Shown: positions 16,618 through 25,382 of the stretch, piece after piece | Layout of the letters: each line of letters starts with the position of its first letter | Position numbering within the stretch: position 1 is the first letter of the stretch | DNA from: Elusimicrobiales bacterium | Lineage (GTDB): Bacteria > Elusimicrobiota > Elusimicrobia > Elusimicrobiales > Elusimicrobiaceae | Direction of reading: 5' to 3' | NCBI GenBank assembly: GCA_041651175.1 | Contig: JBAZJT010000003.1 | Coordinates: forward strand, 1 to 64,000 | DNA length: 64,000 nt | Program-made: the position numbers and the translations under genes | Notes under the pieces: model-generated | Told to the model about the DNA's origin: nothing | Seen by the model: the letters and a program-made list of their open reading frames with translations, nothing else | Database searches by the model: none

Positions 16618-17543
16618 GGTTTTTCTCCGTGTATCTGGCGCACCACATAGCGGGGGCGGCGGCGCACCTCCTGGTAAATGCGGCCTATGTACTCGCCCAG
16701 CACGCCCAGCGCGAATATCTGGAACCCCACAAAGGTGAACAGTATCGCAAACAGCGTGAACACGCCTTCGGCTTCCGCGCCCAGCACAATCCGGCGCACG
16801 AACAGGAATGCCGCAAACCCCAGCCCGAACAGCGCCACCGTAATTCCGGCTATGCCCACAAGCTGTATCGGCAGCAGCGAAAACCCTGTCATAAGATCAA
16901 AGTTAAGCCGCAGCAGCTTCAGGAAATTGTATTTGGACTGGCCGCGCGTCCGGGCGGCATGCTCCACCGGGATTTCGGTTACCCGCCGCGCAAAGCTGTT
17001 TGCCAGAGCAGGGATGTAGGTGGTCAGTTCCGGGCATTTGACCACTTCGTCCACCACCTCGCGGCGGTAGGCGCGCAGCATGCAGCCGTAATCCTTCAGC
17101 GCGACGCCGAAAAGCTGCGCGCTCATCTTGTTGAGAATCCGCGATGGGATTTTGCGCAGCCAGCTGTCGTCCCGGTTCTGCCGCCAGCCGCCGACGGAAT
17201 CGTAACCCTCGTCTATCTTGGCGACTAGCTTGGGAATTTCCTCCGGCGGGTTCTGCAGATCCGCGTCCAGCGTAACCACTATCCGCCCGCGCGCGGCGGC
17301 AAAGCCAGCCATCACCGCCGCATGCTGGCCGAAATTGCGGGTAAGCTCCACCACGCGGGTCTCTTCGCCGGACAATGGCTTGAGCAGCGAAAGCGAAGCG
17401 TCGCGGCTGCCGTCGTCTATATACACGATTTCGTAGCGCCAGCCGGCGGCGCCCAGCGTTTTTTTCAGGCGGGAATGCAATTCCTCTATATTCTGCGCCT
17501 CGTTGTAAACCGGAACTACGGCGGAGACTTTTATCTCGCTCAT
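16614..17543 (-). CDS. ArnC-like undecaprenyl-phosphate glycosyltransferase
   Basis: A 309-residue GT2 membrane enzyme that loads a nucleotide-activated amino sugar onto undecaprenyl phosphate. The N-terminal GT-A domain holds VVPVYNEAQNIEEL, IDDGS, TLDADLQNPPEEIPKL and DYGCMLRAYRR; two C-terminal helices (around 225-250 and 262-290) and the ending GEYIGRIYQEVRRRPRY match E. coli ArnC closely. The start is the ATG 17543, which overlaps the arnT-like stop as ATGA and has GGGAG upstream; an earlier in-frame start lies deep in the upstream gene. The formyltransferase gene follows with a 4-base overlap. Confidence 0.87.
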   Translation of the reverse strand: MSEIKVSAVVPVYNEAQNIEELHSRLKKTLGAAGWRYEIVYIDDGSRDASLSLLKPLSGEETRVVELTRNFGQHAAVMAGFAAARGRIVVTLDADLQNPPEEIPKLVAKIDEGYDSVGGWRQNRDDSWLRKIPSRILNKMSAQLFGVALKDYGCMLRAYRREVVDEVVKCPELTTYIPALANSFARRVTEIPVEHAARTRGQSKYNFLKLLRLNFDLMTGFSLLPIQLVGIAGITVALFGLGFAAFLFVRRIVLGAEAEGVFTLFAILFTFVGFQIFALGVLGEYIGRIYQEVRRRPRYVVRQIHGEKP

Positions 17544-19219
17544 TTTCCCGCTCCCCATGGCCGGTTGGAAAGAACCACAAGTTTCCCCGGCAGTATTTTG
17601 CCGCCGTAAAGCGGCTTTCCCAGAAAATCCAGTTCCGGCAGCCTGTCGCGTTTGGTGATTATGAAAACCCTGTCCTTTGAACGCACCCATTTCCGCAATG
17701 TGCCGTAGTCCGGGAAAAACTGGTCCCGATGCGGATCCAGGCCGGCGCCGAACTGCAATTCACCCTGGTCGCCGATTACGCGCACCCGCTGCCCGGAGTA
17801 ATACCCGAAACTTTGCAGATTGCGCTCGTAATCCGCGTTAAAAGCGGCTATTTTGTCGCCGGGCCGAAACTCGCTCATTACCATTTGCGCCATCGCTTTG
17901 CGGGAGAGCGTTTTATCAAATCCGGAGGCCTGAAAATACATAATGCCCAGGAAAGCGAACTGCGCCGCCGCAACCGCCGCATAAACCCCGGCTGCCGAGT
18001 TGCGCGACGCAAACCACAGCGCAAGGCTTGCGCCCCAGGCAAGCGCCGCCGCCGGCGCAATCCAGTTTATGCCGGAGCCCGGGTCCAGATAGGATATGTA
18101 ATGCGGCACGATAATCAAACCCGCGACAAGCAATACATTAAGCGCGGCATACGGCGCGGCGAAAGCCCCCAGCAATCCGCCCTCCTCCCATTTAAGCGAG
18201 AAATGGCGCGCGGCCAGTATCGCCAGCGGAATCAGGACCGGCAGCATGTAGGGCGGCCTTTTGGAGCCGGAAAGCGAGAAAAACGCGAATATCATCGCAA
18301 ACCACAGCAGCAGAAACAAGCCGTGCCTGTCCGCCCCGCGCCGCGCAGCTTTGAAGGCCGACGCCAGCACCGCCGGCAGCGCGCAGCACCAGGGATACAT
18401 CATCGCTATCACGACCGGGATGAAATACCACATCTGGCCCCTGCGCCCGTGCATGGTGGAGGAGTACCGCTGAAAATTTTCCCGTATAAAGAAAAATTTG
18501 AAAAACTCCGGCTCTTTTGCGGAAATGGCGATGAACCACGGCGCGCATACCGCGACAGCCAGCAGTATCCCGGTAACAGGGTACAGTTCGCGCAACCTGC
18601 GCCAGCCGTCCGTAAGCAGCAGATACGGGACGAACACTATCAGCGGCAGCGCGAAGGCTGCGGGCCCTTTCACAAGGCAGGCCAGCCCCAGCAGCGCATA
18701 ACCGGCATGCGCCCACAAGGCCCTGTTCGCGCACATGTTTTCAAACGCGGCATAGATAAGGCACATGCCGGAGCATAGGAACAGCGTAAACAGCATGTCC
18801 AGTTCCGGTATCTGCGACCAGGCGAAAAACCCCGCCGAGCAGGCCAGTATCGCGCAGGCCAGCGCGGCGGTTCTGCCGCCGTAGAGCCGTTTGGCGAAAA
18901 AATAAGCCAGCAGCACCGACAGGAATCCGGCCAGCGCGGTAAAGAAGCGGGCCGCAATCTCGCTGAAACCCAGTACCCGCATGGCTGCGGCGTTAAGCCA
19001 GTAGGCCAGCGGCGGCTTCTCGAAATAAAGCGCGCCGTTGAGGCGGGGAATCAGCCAGTCTCCGGACTGGACCATTTCGCGCGAAATAAGCGCGTAGCGG
19101 CCCTCCCCCGGGTCCCACAACGCGCGCGCACCCAGAAAAGCGAAATAAAAAACCCCGCACAAAACCACCGCCGCCAAGGCAGCGCGCTTTTGGAAAGAAT
19201 CGGCGGACATTTTCTCCAT
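17540..19219 (-). CDS. ArnT-like GT39 glycosyltransferase
   Basis: A 559-residue protein with about a dozen membrane helices and a periplasmic C-terminal part. The first loop reads DPGEGRYALISREM, matching the acidic catalytic loop of the GT39/ArnT family, and FEKPPLAYWLNA follows as in ArnT. These enzymes move 4-amino-4-deoxy-arabinose or similar sugars from undecaprenyl phosphate to lipid A. Two starts are possible: ATG 19219, and ATG 19210 with GGAG upstream. A TAGAAT box at 19228-19233 would start the transcript at 19221. It is the first gene of the arn-like operon. Confidence 0.85.
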   Translation of the reverse strand: MEKMSADSFQKRAALAAVVLCGVFYFAFLGARALWDPGEGRYALISREMVQSGDWLIPRLNGALYFEKPPLAYWLNAAAMRVLGFSEIAARFFTALAGFLSVLLAYFFAKRLYGGRTAALACAILACSAGFFAWSQIPELDMLFTLFLCSGMCLIYAAFENMCANRALWAHAGYALLGLACLVKGPAAFALPLIVFVPYLLLTDGWRRLRELYPVTGILLAVAVCAPWFIAISAKEPEFFKFFFIRENFQRYSSTMHGRRGQMWYFIPVVIAMMYPWCCALPAVLASAFKAARRGADRHGLFLLLWFAMIFAFFSLSGSKRPPYMLPVLIPLAILAARHFSLKWEEGGLLGAFAAPYAALNVLLVAGLIIVPHYISYLDPGSGINWIAPAAALAWGASLALWFASRNSAAGVYAAVAAAQFAFLGIMYFQASGFDKTLSRKAMAQMVMSEFRPGDKIAAFNADYERNLQSFGYYSGQRVRVIGDQGELQFGAGLDPHRDQFFPDYGTLRKWVRSKDRVFIITKRDRLPELDFLGKPLYGGKILPGKLVVLSNRPWGAGK

Positions 19220-19227
19220 TCGCAGCT

Positions 19228-19233
19228 ATTCTA
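19228..19233 (-). promoter_or_regulatory. -10 element of the arn-like operon
   Basis: TAGAAT on the minus strand ends 8 bases before the arnT-like ATG. The predicted transcript start, 19221, leaves a leader of two bases to the first ATG and eleven to the second. No -35 is clear. Confidence 0.35.
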
Positions 19234-19303
19234 CAAAATTGCGCGCGCCTGCCGGGGATATCGGTTTTCCAGCCGCAATACGGGGCTCAATAGCGCCATT
19301 TGG

Positions 19304-19309
19304 TATAAT
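19304..19309 (+). promoter_or_regulatory. -10 element upstream of the DUF4143 ATPase
   Basis: A perfect TATAAT with TTTGG before it. The leader to the ATPase ATG would be about 127 nt. That leader contains an open frame ending at 19429 (KDKLVSELESQLKQSIKAEA), which has no proper start codon and is treated as noise or a gene remnant. Confidence 0.35.
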
Positions 19310-19442
19310 TTGACAAGCGGGGGTAAAATAGACGGCAAAAAAGATAAACTGGTAAGCGAGTTGGAAAGCCAACTTAAGCAAAGCATAAAAGCGGAAGCCC
19401 TGTTTGTTCTGAAATGGCGAATCACTTAAATGGAGGCGTCTG

Positions 19443-20930
19443 ATGTCCGAACTATTCAAATTGCTGAACACGGGATTGGAAGCGACGCTCCGGGATAACA
19501 ATCCGTGGTGGCGCGGCGAAAAAATTTACAACCTGCCGAAAATGAGACGCTGGGCTTTTGAGCCGGTTCTGAAAAATTTGAAAACCGGGCTTGCGCCCGC
19601 CGTTGTGCTTAAAGGGCCAAGGCGCGTGGGCAAATCAGTCCTCCTTGAGCAAATCATCAGCCATTTGATTGAAACCGGCGTAAAGCCGCACCGCATATTC
19701 CGCGTTCAATTTGACGACCTGCCCGATTTGCGCAGATTGGACACGCCGATTTTGGATTTATGCCGCTGGTACGCGGAGAGCATACTCGGCAAAACTTTCA
19801 ACAAAGCCGCTGCCGACGGGGAGCAGGCGTTCATATTTCTTGATGAAGTGCAGAATCTGTCCGATTGGGGGCCGCAACTCAAACAGCTTGTTGATATAAA
19901 TCCGGTCAAAGTTCTGGTTACGGGCAGTTCCGCGTTGAGAATTGAAACCGGAAGCGACAGCCTGGCCGGACGCATATCGTCCGTTGAAATGGGGCCGCTG
20001 CTGCTGCGCGAAATAGCCAGTTTGCGCGGCTTCGGTGAAATACCGCCGCTTCTGCCTTTCAACGGACCGGGGGCGCTCAAAGAAAAGAAGACATGGCAGG
20101 ACTTGCGGCAGTTGGGGATTGTCCATAGCGAAATCCGCAAAAAAGCGTTTGCCGCTTTTTCAGAAAGAGGCGCATATCCGATAGCGCAAGCCGACATCAG
20201 CAAAGAATGGCCGGCTGTGGCGGACTATCTCAATGAATCCATAGTAAAGCGCGTGATTAAGCATGATTTGCGAATCGGCGAGAAAGGCCGCAAGCGCGAC
20301 GAGCATTTGCTGGAAGAGGTTTTCCGGTTAGCCTGCCGCTATGCGGGGCAGTCGCCGGAACAGGGCCTTTACCTCACGGAAATAAAACGCGCCATGAACG
20401 CGAATGTGGGCTGGAACAAGATATTCAGTTATCTGAAGTTTTTGGACGGCACATTGCTCGTGCGCCTGATTGAGCCTTTGGAATTGCGGTTAAAAAAACG
20501 CCGGAGCGCGTCAAAAGTCTGCATTTGCGACCACGCGTTAAGAGCGGCATGGCTTCAGGAAGTGATTTACATTGACCCCGATAATCTGGAAAAATTCCCG
20601 CATCTCGCGGATTTGGCCGGACATATAGCCGAAAGCGCGGCGGGATATTTTCTGCGGACAATCAACGGCCTTGACGTGGCGCATTTCCCCGCAAGAACAA
20701 CCGAACCCGAAGTGGATTTTATTTTGACTGTGGGCGAACAACGCATACCCGTCGAGGTGAAATACCGCAAACGGATAGATTACCAGGACACCATCGGACT
20801 GCGGGCGTTTATGGAGAAAGCGCATTACAACGCGCCCTTTGGAATTTTGATAACGCTTAACGAGGAAACAGCCAGCGACGACCCGCGGATAATCTCCATC
20901 CCGCTGTCGTCGTTGCTGTTGCTCCGTTAA
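19443..20930 (+). CDS. AAA_14/DUF4143 ATPase
   Basis: A 495-residue ATPase of the common but poorly understood AAA_14-DUF4143 type. Walker A GPRRVGKSV is at 58-66 and Walker B AFIFLDEVQ at 129-137, followed by the sensor TGSSAL. The C-terminal DUF4143 domain ends with EPEVDFIL...PVEVKYRK, a D...E-x-K arrangement like PD-(D/E)XK nucleases. Such genes are usually accessory and variable between strains. GGAGG precedes the ATG. It is followed after 11 bases by the pRiA4b gene, and composition here is less GC-rich than the arn and glycosyltransferase genes on either side. Confidence 0.87.
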   Translation: MSELFKLLNTGLEATLRDNNPWWRGEKIYNLPKMRRWAFEPVLKNLKTGLAPAVVLKGPRRVGKSVLLEQIISHLIETGVKPHRIFRVQFDDLPDLRRLDTPILDLCRWYAESILGKTFNKAAADGEQAFIFLDEVQNLSDWGPQLKQLVDINPVKVLVTGSSALRIETGSDSLAGRISSVEMGPLLLREIASLRGFGEIPPLLPFNGPGALKEKKTWQDLRQLGIVHSEIRKKAFAAFSERGAYPIAQADISKEWPAVADYLNESIVKRVIKHDLRIGEKGRKRDEHLLEEVFRLACRYAGQSPEQGLYLTEIKRAMNANVGWNKIFSYLKFLDGTLLVRLIEPLELRLKKRRSASKVCICDHALRAAWLQEVIYIDPDNLEKFPHLADLAGHIAESAAGYFLRTINGLDVAHFPARTTEPEVDFILTVGEQRIPVEVKYRKRIDYQDTIGLRAFMEKAHYNAPFGILITLNEETASDDPRIISIPLSSLLLLR

Positions 20931-20941
20931 AGGGAGGGCGT

Positions 20942-21541
20942 GTGCCTGCGAGTAAAGGAAAAATATACCGGTTGAAAATTGTTCTTGACGGCTCCGAGCC
21001 GCTGATTTGGCGCACGATTCTGGTCAAAAGCGACATAAAACTTTCGCAGTTGCACTTTATAATCCAGATTGTGATGGGGTGGACCAACAGCCACCTGCAC
21101 CATTTCCGCATAAAAAACTTATGGTATGTTATGCCGGACGATATGCAGAACTATGACGGCGACGCCGTAGACGAACGGAAAGCGAAACTTTGCGATGTCG
21201 CAAAACGCGGGCAAAGGTTTCTGTATGAATACGATTTCGGCGACAGTTGGATGCACATAATCAAGGTGGAAGCCGTTCTGGAACCCGAAACGGGCGTGAA
21301 ATATCCCGTCTGCGCCGGCGGAGCGATGGCCTGCCCGCCGGAAGATGTCGGCGGGATTGGCGGCTATTACGAATTCTTGGAAGCCATTAAAGACCCCAAG
21401 CACGAAAACCATGAGGATATGGTTGAATGGTGGGGAGAGGACTTTGACCCCGACGAATTTGATTTGAGGGAAACCAACATGGCGCCCTGCATCCCAACAC
21501 AAAAGTCTGGCAATATACCGGAGACAAACGCAAGTGAATAA
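20942..21541 (+). CDS. Plasmid pRiA4b ORF-3 family protein
   Basis: A 199-residue soluble protein. The opening YRLKIVLDGSEPLIWRTILV, the WTNSHLHHF stretch, the YEYDFGDSWMH motif and PPEDVGGIGGYYEFLEAI are the defining features of the pRiA4b ORF-3 family. Members ride on plasmids and IS1096-type elements as passenger genes; the biochemical role is unknown. It starts with GTG at 20942, with GGGAGG just upstream. The acidic tail (about 160-199) is less conserved. Its place after a DUF4143 ATPase suggests a mobile cargo pair. Confidence 0.85.
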   Translation: MPASKGKIYRLKIVLDGSEPLIWRTILVKSDIKLSQLHFIIQIVMGWTNSHLHHFRIKNLWYVMPDDMQNYDGDAVDERKAKLCDVAKRGQRFLYEYDFGDSWMHIIKVEAVLEPETGVKYPVCAGGAMACPPEDVGGIGGYYEFLEAIKDPKHENHEDMVEWWGEDFDPDEFDLRETNMAPCIPTQKSGNIPETNASE

Positions 21542-21620
21542 ATCGCAAACGCAAGCGATTGACTAAGGAGCGAATCTTCAGATAACTTCCATATCAGTAG
21601 AGGGCAGCCGCTCACTATAA

Positions 21621-21642
21621 GAGCTTATCTACGGATAAGCTC
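21621..21642 (+). other. Perfect hairpin with TACG loop before a coiled-coil protein gene
   Basis: Nine bases (21621-21629) pair perfectly with 21634-21642 around TACG, a stable UNCG-class loop. No T run follows, so it is not a standard terminator. A half-similar word GATAA(C/G)(T/C)TCCA(T/A)ATCA occurs at about 21578 and again at 21634, an imperfect short duplication. Confidence 0.5.
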
Positions 21643-21677
21643 CAAATCAATGTCGCAAGTCAGAGGAGCTATTAAAT

Positions 21678-22454
21678 ATGCGAAAAATCATTTACGCAAT
21701 CTCCCTCTTGGGGATAATGCCTGTTATTACGAACTGCTATGCAACCGACACAAGCACTGGTAGCCGTTTGCAAAAACTGGAATGCACGGTAACAGATAGT
21801 AGAAATGATATGGAAAAACGCTTGCAAAGAATGGAGCAAACTGTAGAAAATTTTAATGGCAGGTTGGATGATGTCAAGAGTAATTACGCCAACAACATTA
21901 TGGGAATAGGGGCAATGGCTGGAGGAGTAATCGGTGGAATCGGAGTTTTGGCTGCTTTGGGTATTTATTTTAGCTTTACCGGCATGAAAAAGGAAATAGG
22001 ACAGATAGACGGTAAAGTAAAGAAAATGGAAGAAAACGCGAAAACACAGATTGAGTCTCTGAATGACGCTGTAAGCAAAGTTGAAAAGGAAGTCCATCAT
22101 GCTACGGCTCGCGTGTTCTCCGCATATGCCGAAATTTACAAAGATAATGCTCTGTCCAATGTGGTGTGGCACATGCGAGGCATGTCTGAGTATTTGCAAA
22201 CAGGCGATCCCCAAACTGGTCTTATTGAAGACATGTTAAACAGGTGTGAGGAACGAATATCCAGGGATCCAAAAACGGTATACTGCAGCGAGGAGGAAAA
22301 TTTTAAGTGTAAACGTGAAATGCTTGATGTGATAGAGGAAGTTAAAAAGCGTGGGTTTGGATTCAAAGATGATAAATTGCTTGGAAACTTAGAACGTCTC
22401 ATTGAGACCAAAATCCAAGTGAAACCGGCAGGAGAGGCTTCAACTCCATCATGA
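21678..22454 (+). CDS. Exported coiled-coil membrane protein of unknown function
   Basis: A 258-residue protein. Residues 1-23 look like a signal peptide (MRKIIYAISLLGIMPVITNC); then comes a coiled coil (about 28-70), a glycine-rich membrane helix (about 73-97, GIGAMAGGVIGGIGVLAALG), a second coiled coil (about 98-145) and a helical C-terminal part with three cysteines. A dimeric or oligomeric membrane-associated protein is likely, for instance a stator or tether, but no family is recognised. GAGGAG precedes the ATG by 9 bases. The gene is about 45% G+C, below the window average, so it probably arrived with the two genes before it. Confidence 0.7.
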   Translation: MRKIIYAISLLGIMPVITNCYATDTSTGSRLQKLECTVTDSRNDMEKRLQRMEQTVENFNGRLDDVKSNYANNIMGIGAMAGGVIGGIGVLAALGIYFSFTGMKKEIGQIDGKVKKMEENAKTQIESLNDAVSKVEKEVHHATARVFSAYAEIYKDNALSNVVWHMRGMSEYLQTGDPQTGLIEDMLNRCEERISRDPKTVYCSEEENFKCKREMLDVIEEVKKRGFGFKDDKLLGNLERLIETKIQVKPAGEASTPS

Positions 22455-22491
22455 TTGTATCTATAGCCAATCCAAATGCCTCGGAGTTTTT

Positions 22492-22546
22492 ATAAAGGAA
22501 AATTCCGGGTAATCTGTGAAAATCTGTGTAAATCGGTGGATAAAAC
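22492..22546 (+). repeat. Dispersed repeat copy C
   Basis: The stretch shares AAAGGAAAA-TTCCGGG-TAATCTGTGAAAA-TCTGTG with copies A, B and D. It ends 30 bases before the glycosyltransferase ATG. The DnaA-like word here has one mismatch (GGTGGATAA). Confidence 0.7.
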
Positions 22547-22576
22547 GTCGTTTTGTCCCTACGGGGCAGCAGTTTA

Positions 22577-23728
22577 ATGGAGAATATGTCCAAACCCAAA
22601 GTCTTTCATGTGATTACGAAACTGGAGATGGGGGGGGCGCAGGGGAATACGCTTTATACCTGCGCGCATCTTGATAAGGAGCGTTTTGACGTCTCGCTCG
22701 TATGCGGGGAGGGGGGGATTATGGACGGCGACGCGCGCGCCGCCGGCTATCCGCTCCATTTTGTGCCTTCGCTGACGCGGGAGATAAATCCTGCCAGGGA
22801 TGCCGCCGCGTTTTTCGCGCTGCGTGGCTTGTTCGCGCGGCACAAGCCGGAGATTGTGCATACTCATTCCTCAAAAGCGGGAATTCTGGGCCGGCTGGCG
22901 GCGAAGGCCGCGGGCGTGCCCGTCATCGTCCACACATTCCATGGCTTTGGCTTCACTCCGGCGCAGAATCCGGCGCTGCGCCAGTCATTTATACTGGCGG
23001 AAAAAAAGTGCGCCGAAATCAGCTCCGCGCTTATATTTGTATCCAAAGCGAATATGGACGAGGCCCGCAAGCTGGGCTTTCCCGCAGGAAACTGGCGGCT
23101 TATACGCAGCGGGATAGACCTCTCCGAATTTCCGCCCGCCGGTTTTGACGCCGCGCAGACCAGGGTGTCGCTGAACCTCTCGCATGAGGCGAGGTATGTC
23201 GTCTCCGTCGGAAATTTCAAGCCGCAGAAGAATCCGCAGGATTTGATAAAGATGGCGGCGCTGGTGGCGGCTAAAATCCCGGACGTCTATTTCGTTTTCA
23301 CCGGCGAGGGCGAACTGCTGGAGCAGGCCAAAAGGCTCGCCCTGCGTTTTGAAATCACAAACCGCTGCCGCTTCCCCGGCTGGCGGCGCGACGTGCCGCA
23401 TATACTGGCGGGCGCGTCGGCCTTTGCGCTGACATCTTTATGGGAGGGGCTGCCACGCGCCGCGGTTGAGGCGCTGCGCGCGGGCGTTCCCGGCGCCTAT
23501 TACGACACCGACGGCGTGCGCGACATTATCGCCGACGGCAAAAACGGCTTTCTGGTTCCCAGGGGCGACTACGGCCTGGCGGCTGAAAAAATAACCGCCC
23601 TGCTTTCCGACAAGAACCTGCACGACGCCGTCTCCGCCGCCGCGCGCGCCACCGATTTGCGCGACTTTGACATCGCCGAAATGGTAAAATCCCAGGAGCG
23701 GTTGTATTGTGAATTATTATGTATTTAA
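22577..23728 (+). CDS. Family 4 glycosyltransferase
   Basis: A 383-residue GT-B enzyme. The N-terminal domain opens with KVFHVITKLEMGGAQ, with the glycine-rich loop that meets the acceptor, and carries VHTHSSKAGILGRLAA. The C-terminal domain has the donor-site run SLWEGLPRAAVEALRAGVPG, matching the E-x7-E motif of GT4. It likely adds a sugar to a cell-surface polysaccharide or undecaprenyl-linked oligosaccharide on the cytoplasmic face. I choose ATG 22577; ATG 22586 is possible, and an upstream TTG (22553) is less likely. The next GT2 gene overlaps by 10 bases, so the two probably work together. Confidence 0.87.
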   Translation: MENMSKPKVFHVITKLEMGGAQGNTLYTCAHLDKERFDVSLVCGEGGIMDGDARAAGYPLHFVPSLTREINPARDAAAFFALRGLFARHKPEIVHTHSSKAGILGRLAAKAAGVPVIVHTFHGFGFTPAQNPALRQSFILAEKKCAEISSALIFVSKANMDEARKLGFPAGNWRLIRSGIDLSEFPPAGFDAAQTRVSLNLSHEARYVVSVGNFKPQKNPQDLIKMAALVAAKIPDVYFVFTGEGELLEQAKRLALRFEITNRCRFPGWRRDVPHILAGASAFALTSLWEGLPRAAVEALRAGVPGAYYDTDGVRDIIADGKNGFLVPRGDYGLAAEKITALLSDKNLHDAVSAAARATDLRDFDIAEMVKSQERLYCELLCI

Positions 23729-24654
23729 GCGTGGTGCTGCCGGTTTATAACGAGCGGGAGAATATAGGCCCGCTGTCTTCCGAAATAGCGCGGATGCTGG
23801 ACGCCCTCGGCAAGCCGTGCGAGGTTATTTTCGTTGACGACGGCAGCGCCGACGGCTCCTACGAGGCCGCCGCGCAAATCGCCGCCGGGGATGGGCGTTT
23901 CAGGGCCGCGCGGCTGGCGCGCAATTTCGGACAGACGGCGGCGCTGGCGGCGGGCATCGGCATGGCGCGGGGGGAATTCGTGGCCCTCATGGACGCCGAC
24001 GGGCAGAACGATCCCGCAGACATTCCGGCCATGCTGGAGAAAGCCGCGCAATTCGACGTGGTCAGCGGTTGGCGCAGAAACCGCCGGGACGATTTTTTCC
24101 GCCGCGTGCTGCCCAGCCGCGCCGCCAACTGGATTATCGGCCAGGTTACCGGAGTGAAAATACACGACTACGGCTGCACCCTTAAAATATACCGGCGGCA
24201 GTGTCTGGCCTCGTTCAGGATATACGGCGAGATGCACCGCTTCCTTCCCGCGCTGGCCGCCGCCGCAGGCGCAAAAATAGCGGAGATGGAGGTGAACCAC
24301 CGCCCCCGCGCGCGCGGCAAATCCAAATACGGGCTGGGGCGCACCGCCAAGGTGCTGCTGGACCTGGCGACGGTGAAATTCATGGGCGGCTATCTGGCCA
24401 ATCCGATATATATTTTCGGCGGCTGGGGGCTGGCGTGCTGCTTTGCCTCCTGCGCGCTGGCGGCGGTTACGGTGTACAACAAATTCTTCAACCATATATT
24501 CGTCAAGGACCAGCCGCTTTTCATTGTGGCGATATTCCTGGGGCTTGTGGGGGTCCAGATGCTGCTGCTGGGGCTGCTGTCCGAGATAATCTCGCGCATT
24601 TATTTTGAAATCAACGACCGCGCCCCCTACCGCGTCGCGGAGAAAACGCCATGA
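23719..24654 (+). CDS. GT2 polyprenyl-phosphate glycosyltransferase (DPM1/GtrB-like)
   Basis: A 311-residue enzyme with an N-terminal GT-A domain (VVLPVYNERENIGPL, FVDDGSADGS, LMDADGQNDPADIP, DYGCTLKIYRR) and two C-terminal membrane helices (about 232-255 and 270-292). This is the architecture of enzymes that transfer a sugar to dolichyl or undecaprenyl phosphate. It is a distant paralogue of the ArnC-like protein in this window; DGQ replaces the usual DLQ after the metal-binding Asp. It overlaps the GT4 gene by 10 bases and the yceD gene by 4, linking glycan genes to the fatty-acid/ribosomal cluster. Confidence 0.87.
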   Translation: MYLSVVLPVYNERENIGPLSSEIARMLDALGKPCEVIFVDDGSADGSYEAAAQIAAGDGRFRAARLARNFGQTAALAAGIGMARGEFVALMDADGQNDPADIPAMLEKAAQFDVVSGWRRNRRDDFFRRVLPSRAANWIIGQVTGVKIHDYGCTLKIYRRQCLASFRIYGEMHRFLPALAAAAGAKIAEMEVNHRPRARGKSKYGLGRTAKVLLDLATVKFMGGYLANPIYIFGGWGLACCFASCALAAVTVYNKFFNHIFVKDQPLFIVAIFLGLVGVQMLLLGLLSEIISRIYFEINDRAPYRVAEKTP

Positions 24655-25133
24655 ATGATTACCGCGTGCCGGCGGATCTTAAATTCCGCGCGGCGGATAT
24701 AATAGAGCAGGGCGGGCTGCGCTGCTCGCTGCGGCTGGAAGGCGATGCGCTGGCTGCGCTTTCGGACTGCGGCAAAATACTCGGAGCCGTAGTGGAGGTG
24801 GAGTTTTTCCTGGGCAGCGACGAGCTGTTCGCCGCCGGCTCCGTCAAGGGCCGGGCCGCGCTGCGCTGCCACCGCTGCCTGGAGGACTACGAGGCCGGCT
24901 TTTCCGCGCAGTTTGAACAGACCTTTTCGCCAGAAGCCGAAATTATTGATATAATGGATGAAGCGCGCCAGGCTCTGGTGGTTTCAACGGAGATACGGCA
25001 GTTATGCGCGCGGGACTGCAAAGGCCTCTGCCCCGTATGCGGGGCGAATCTGAATAAGGGCAGTTGCGGTTGCGCGCCGGCGCGGATTTTGCCGTTTTCC
25101 GAGCTGAGGGACAAGCTCTCCGGCGGAAAATAG
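24651..25133 (+). CDS. yceD: YceD/DUF177 family protein
   Basis: A 160-residue DUF177 protein, the family that almost always precedes rpmF and is linked to 23S rRNA or ribosome maturation. The C-terminal cysteines (CARDCKGLCPVCGANLNKG followed by CGC) give the family's metal-binding-like motif, and RCHRCLEDYE lies mid-protein. It overlaps the upstream glycosyltransferase as ATGA and precedes rpmF by 27 bases. Its place upstream of rpmF, plsX, fabG and acpP follows the common bacterial order. Confidence 0.88.
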   Translation: MNDYRVPADLKFRAADIIEQGGLRCSLRLEGDALAALSDCGKILGAVVEVEFFLGSDELFAAGSVKGRAALRCHRCLEDYEAGFSAQFEQTFSPEAEIIDIMDEARQALVVSTEIRQLCARDCKGLCPVCGANLNKGSCGCAPARILPFSELRDKLSGGK

Positions 25134-25160
25134 GTTTATATAAAGCAAGGAGTCCGGACC

Positions 25161-25373
25161 ATGCCAAACCCAAAACGACGCCATACCAGAGCCCGCCGGG
25201 ACACACGCCGGGCGCAAAACTGGAAGTTGGTGGTTGGTTCCCTTTCCAAATGCCCCAATTGCGGGGTGAACAGGCAGCCGCACTGCGTCTGCCCGTCCTG
25301 CGGCTACTACAAGGACAAAGTGGTGCTTCCCAAAAAGGAAAAGAAGGACAAGGCCGCTCCGCCGGCCAAATAA
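25161..25373 (+). CDS. rpmF: Ribosomal protein bL32
   Basis: A 70-residue bL32 of the large subunit. The highly basic start MPNPKRRHTRARRDTRRA is diagnostic, and a zinc ribbon follows as CPNC (41-44 region) and CPSC. The tail from about 58 is lysine-rich and slightly longer than usual. AAGGAG precedes the ATG. plsX begins 10 bases later. Confidence 0.96.
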   Translation: MPNPKRRHTRARRDTRRAQNWKLVVGSLSKCPNCGVNRQPHCVCPSCGYYKDKVVLPKKEKKDKAAPPAK

Positions 25374-25382
25374 CCCAGCAAG

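Noticed and set aside
19310..19429. Open frame ending KAEALFVLKWRIT before the DUF4143 gene
   Set aside because: Only a TTG could start it, and that lies upstream of the predicted transcript start. No ribosome site. Possibly a remnant of an older gene.
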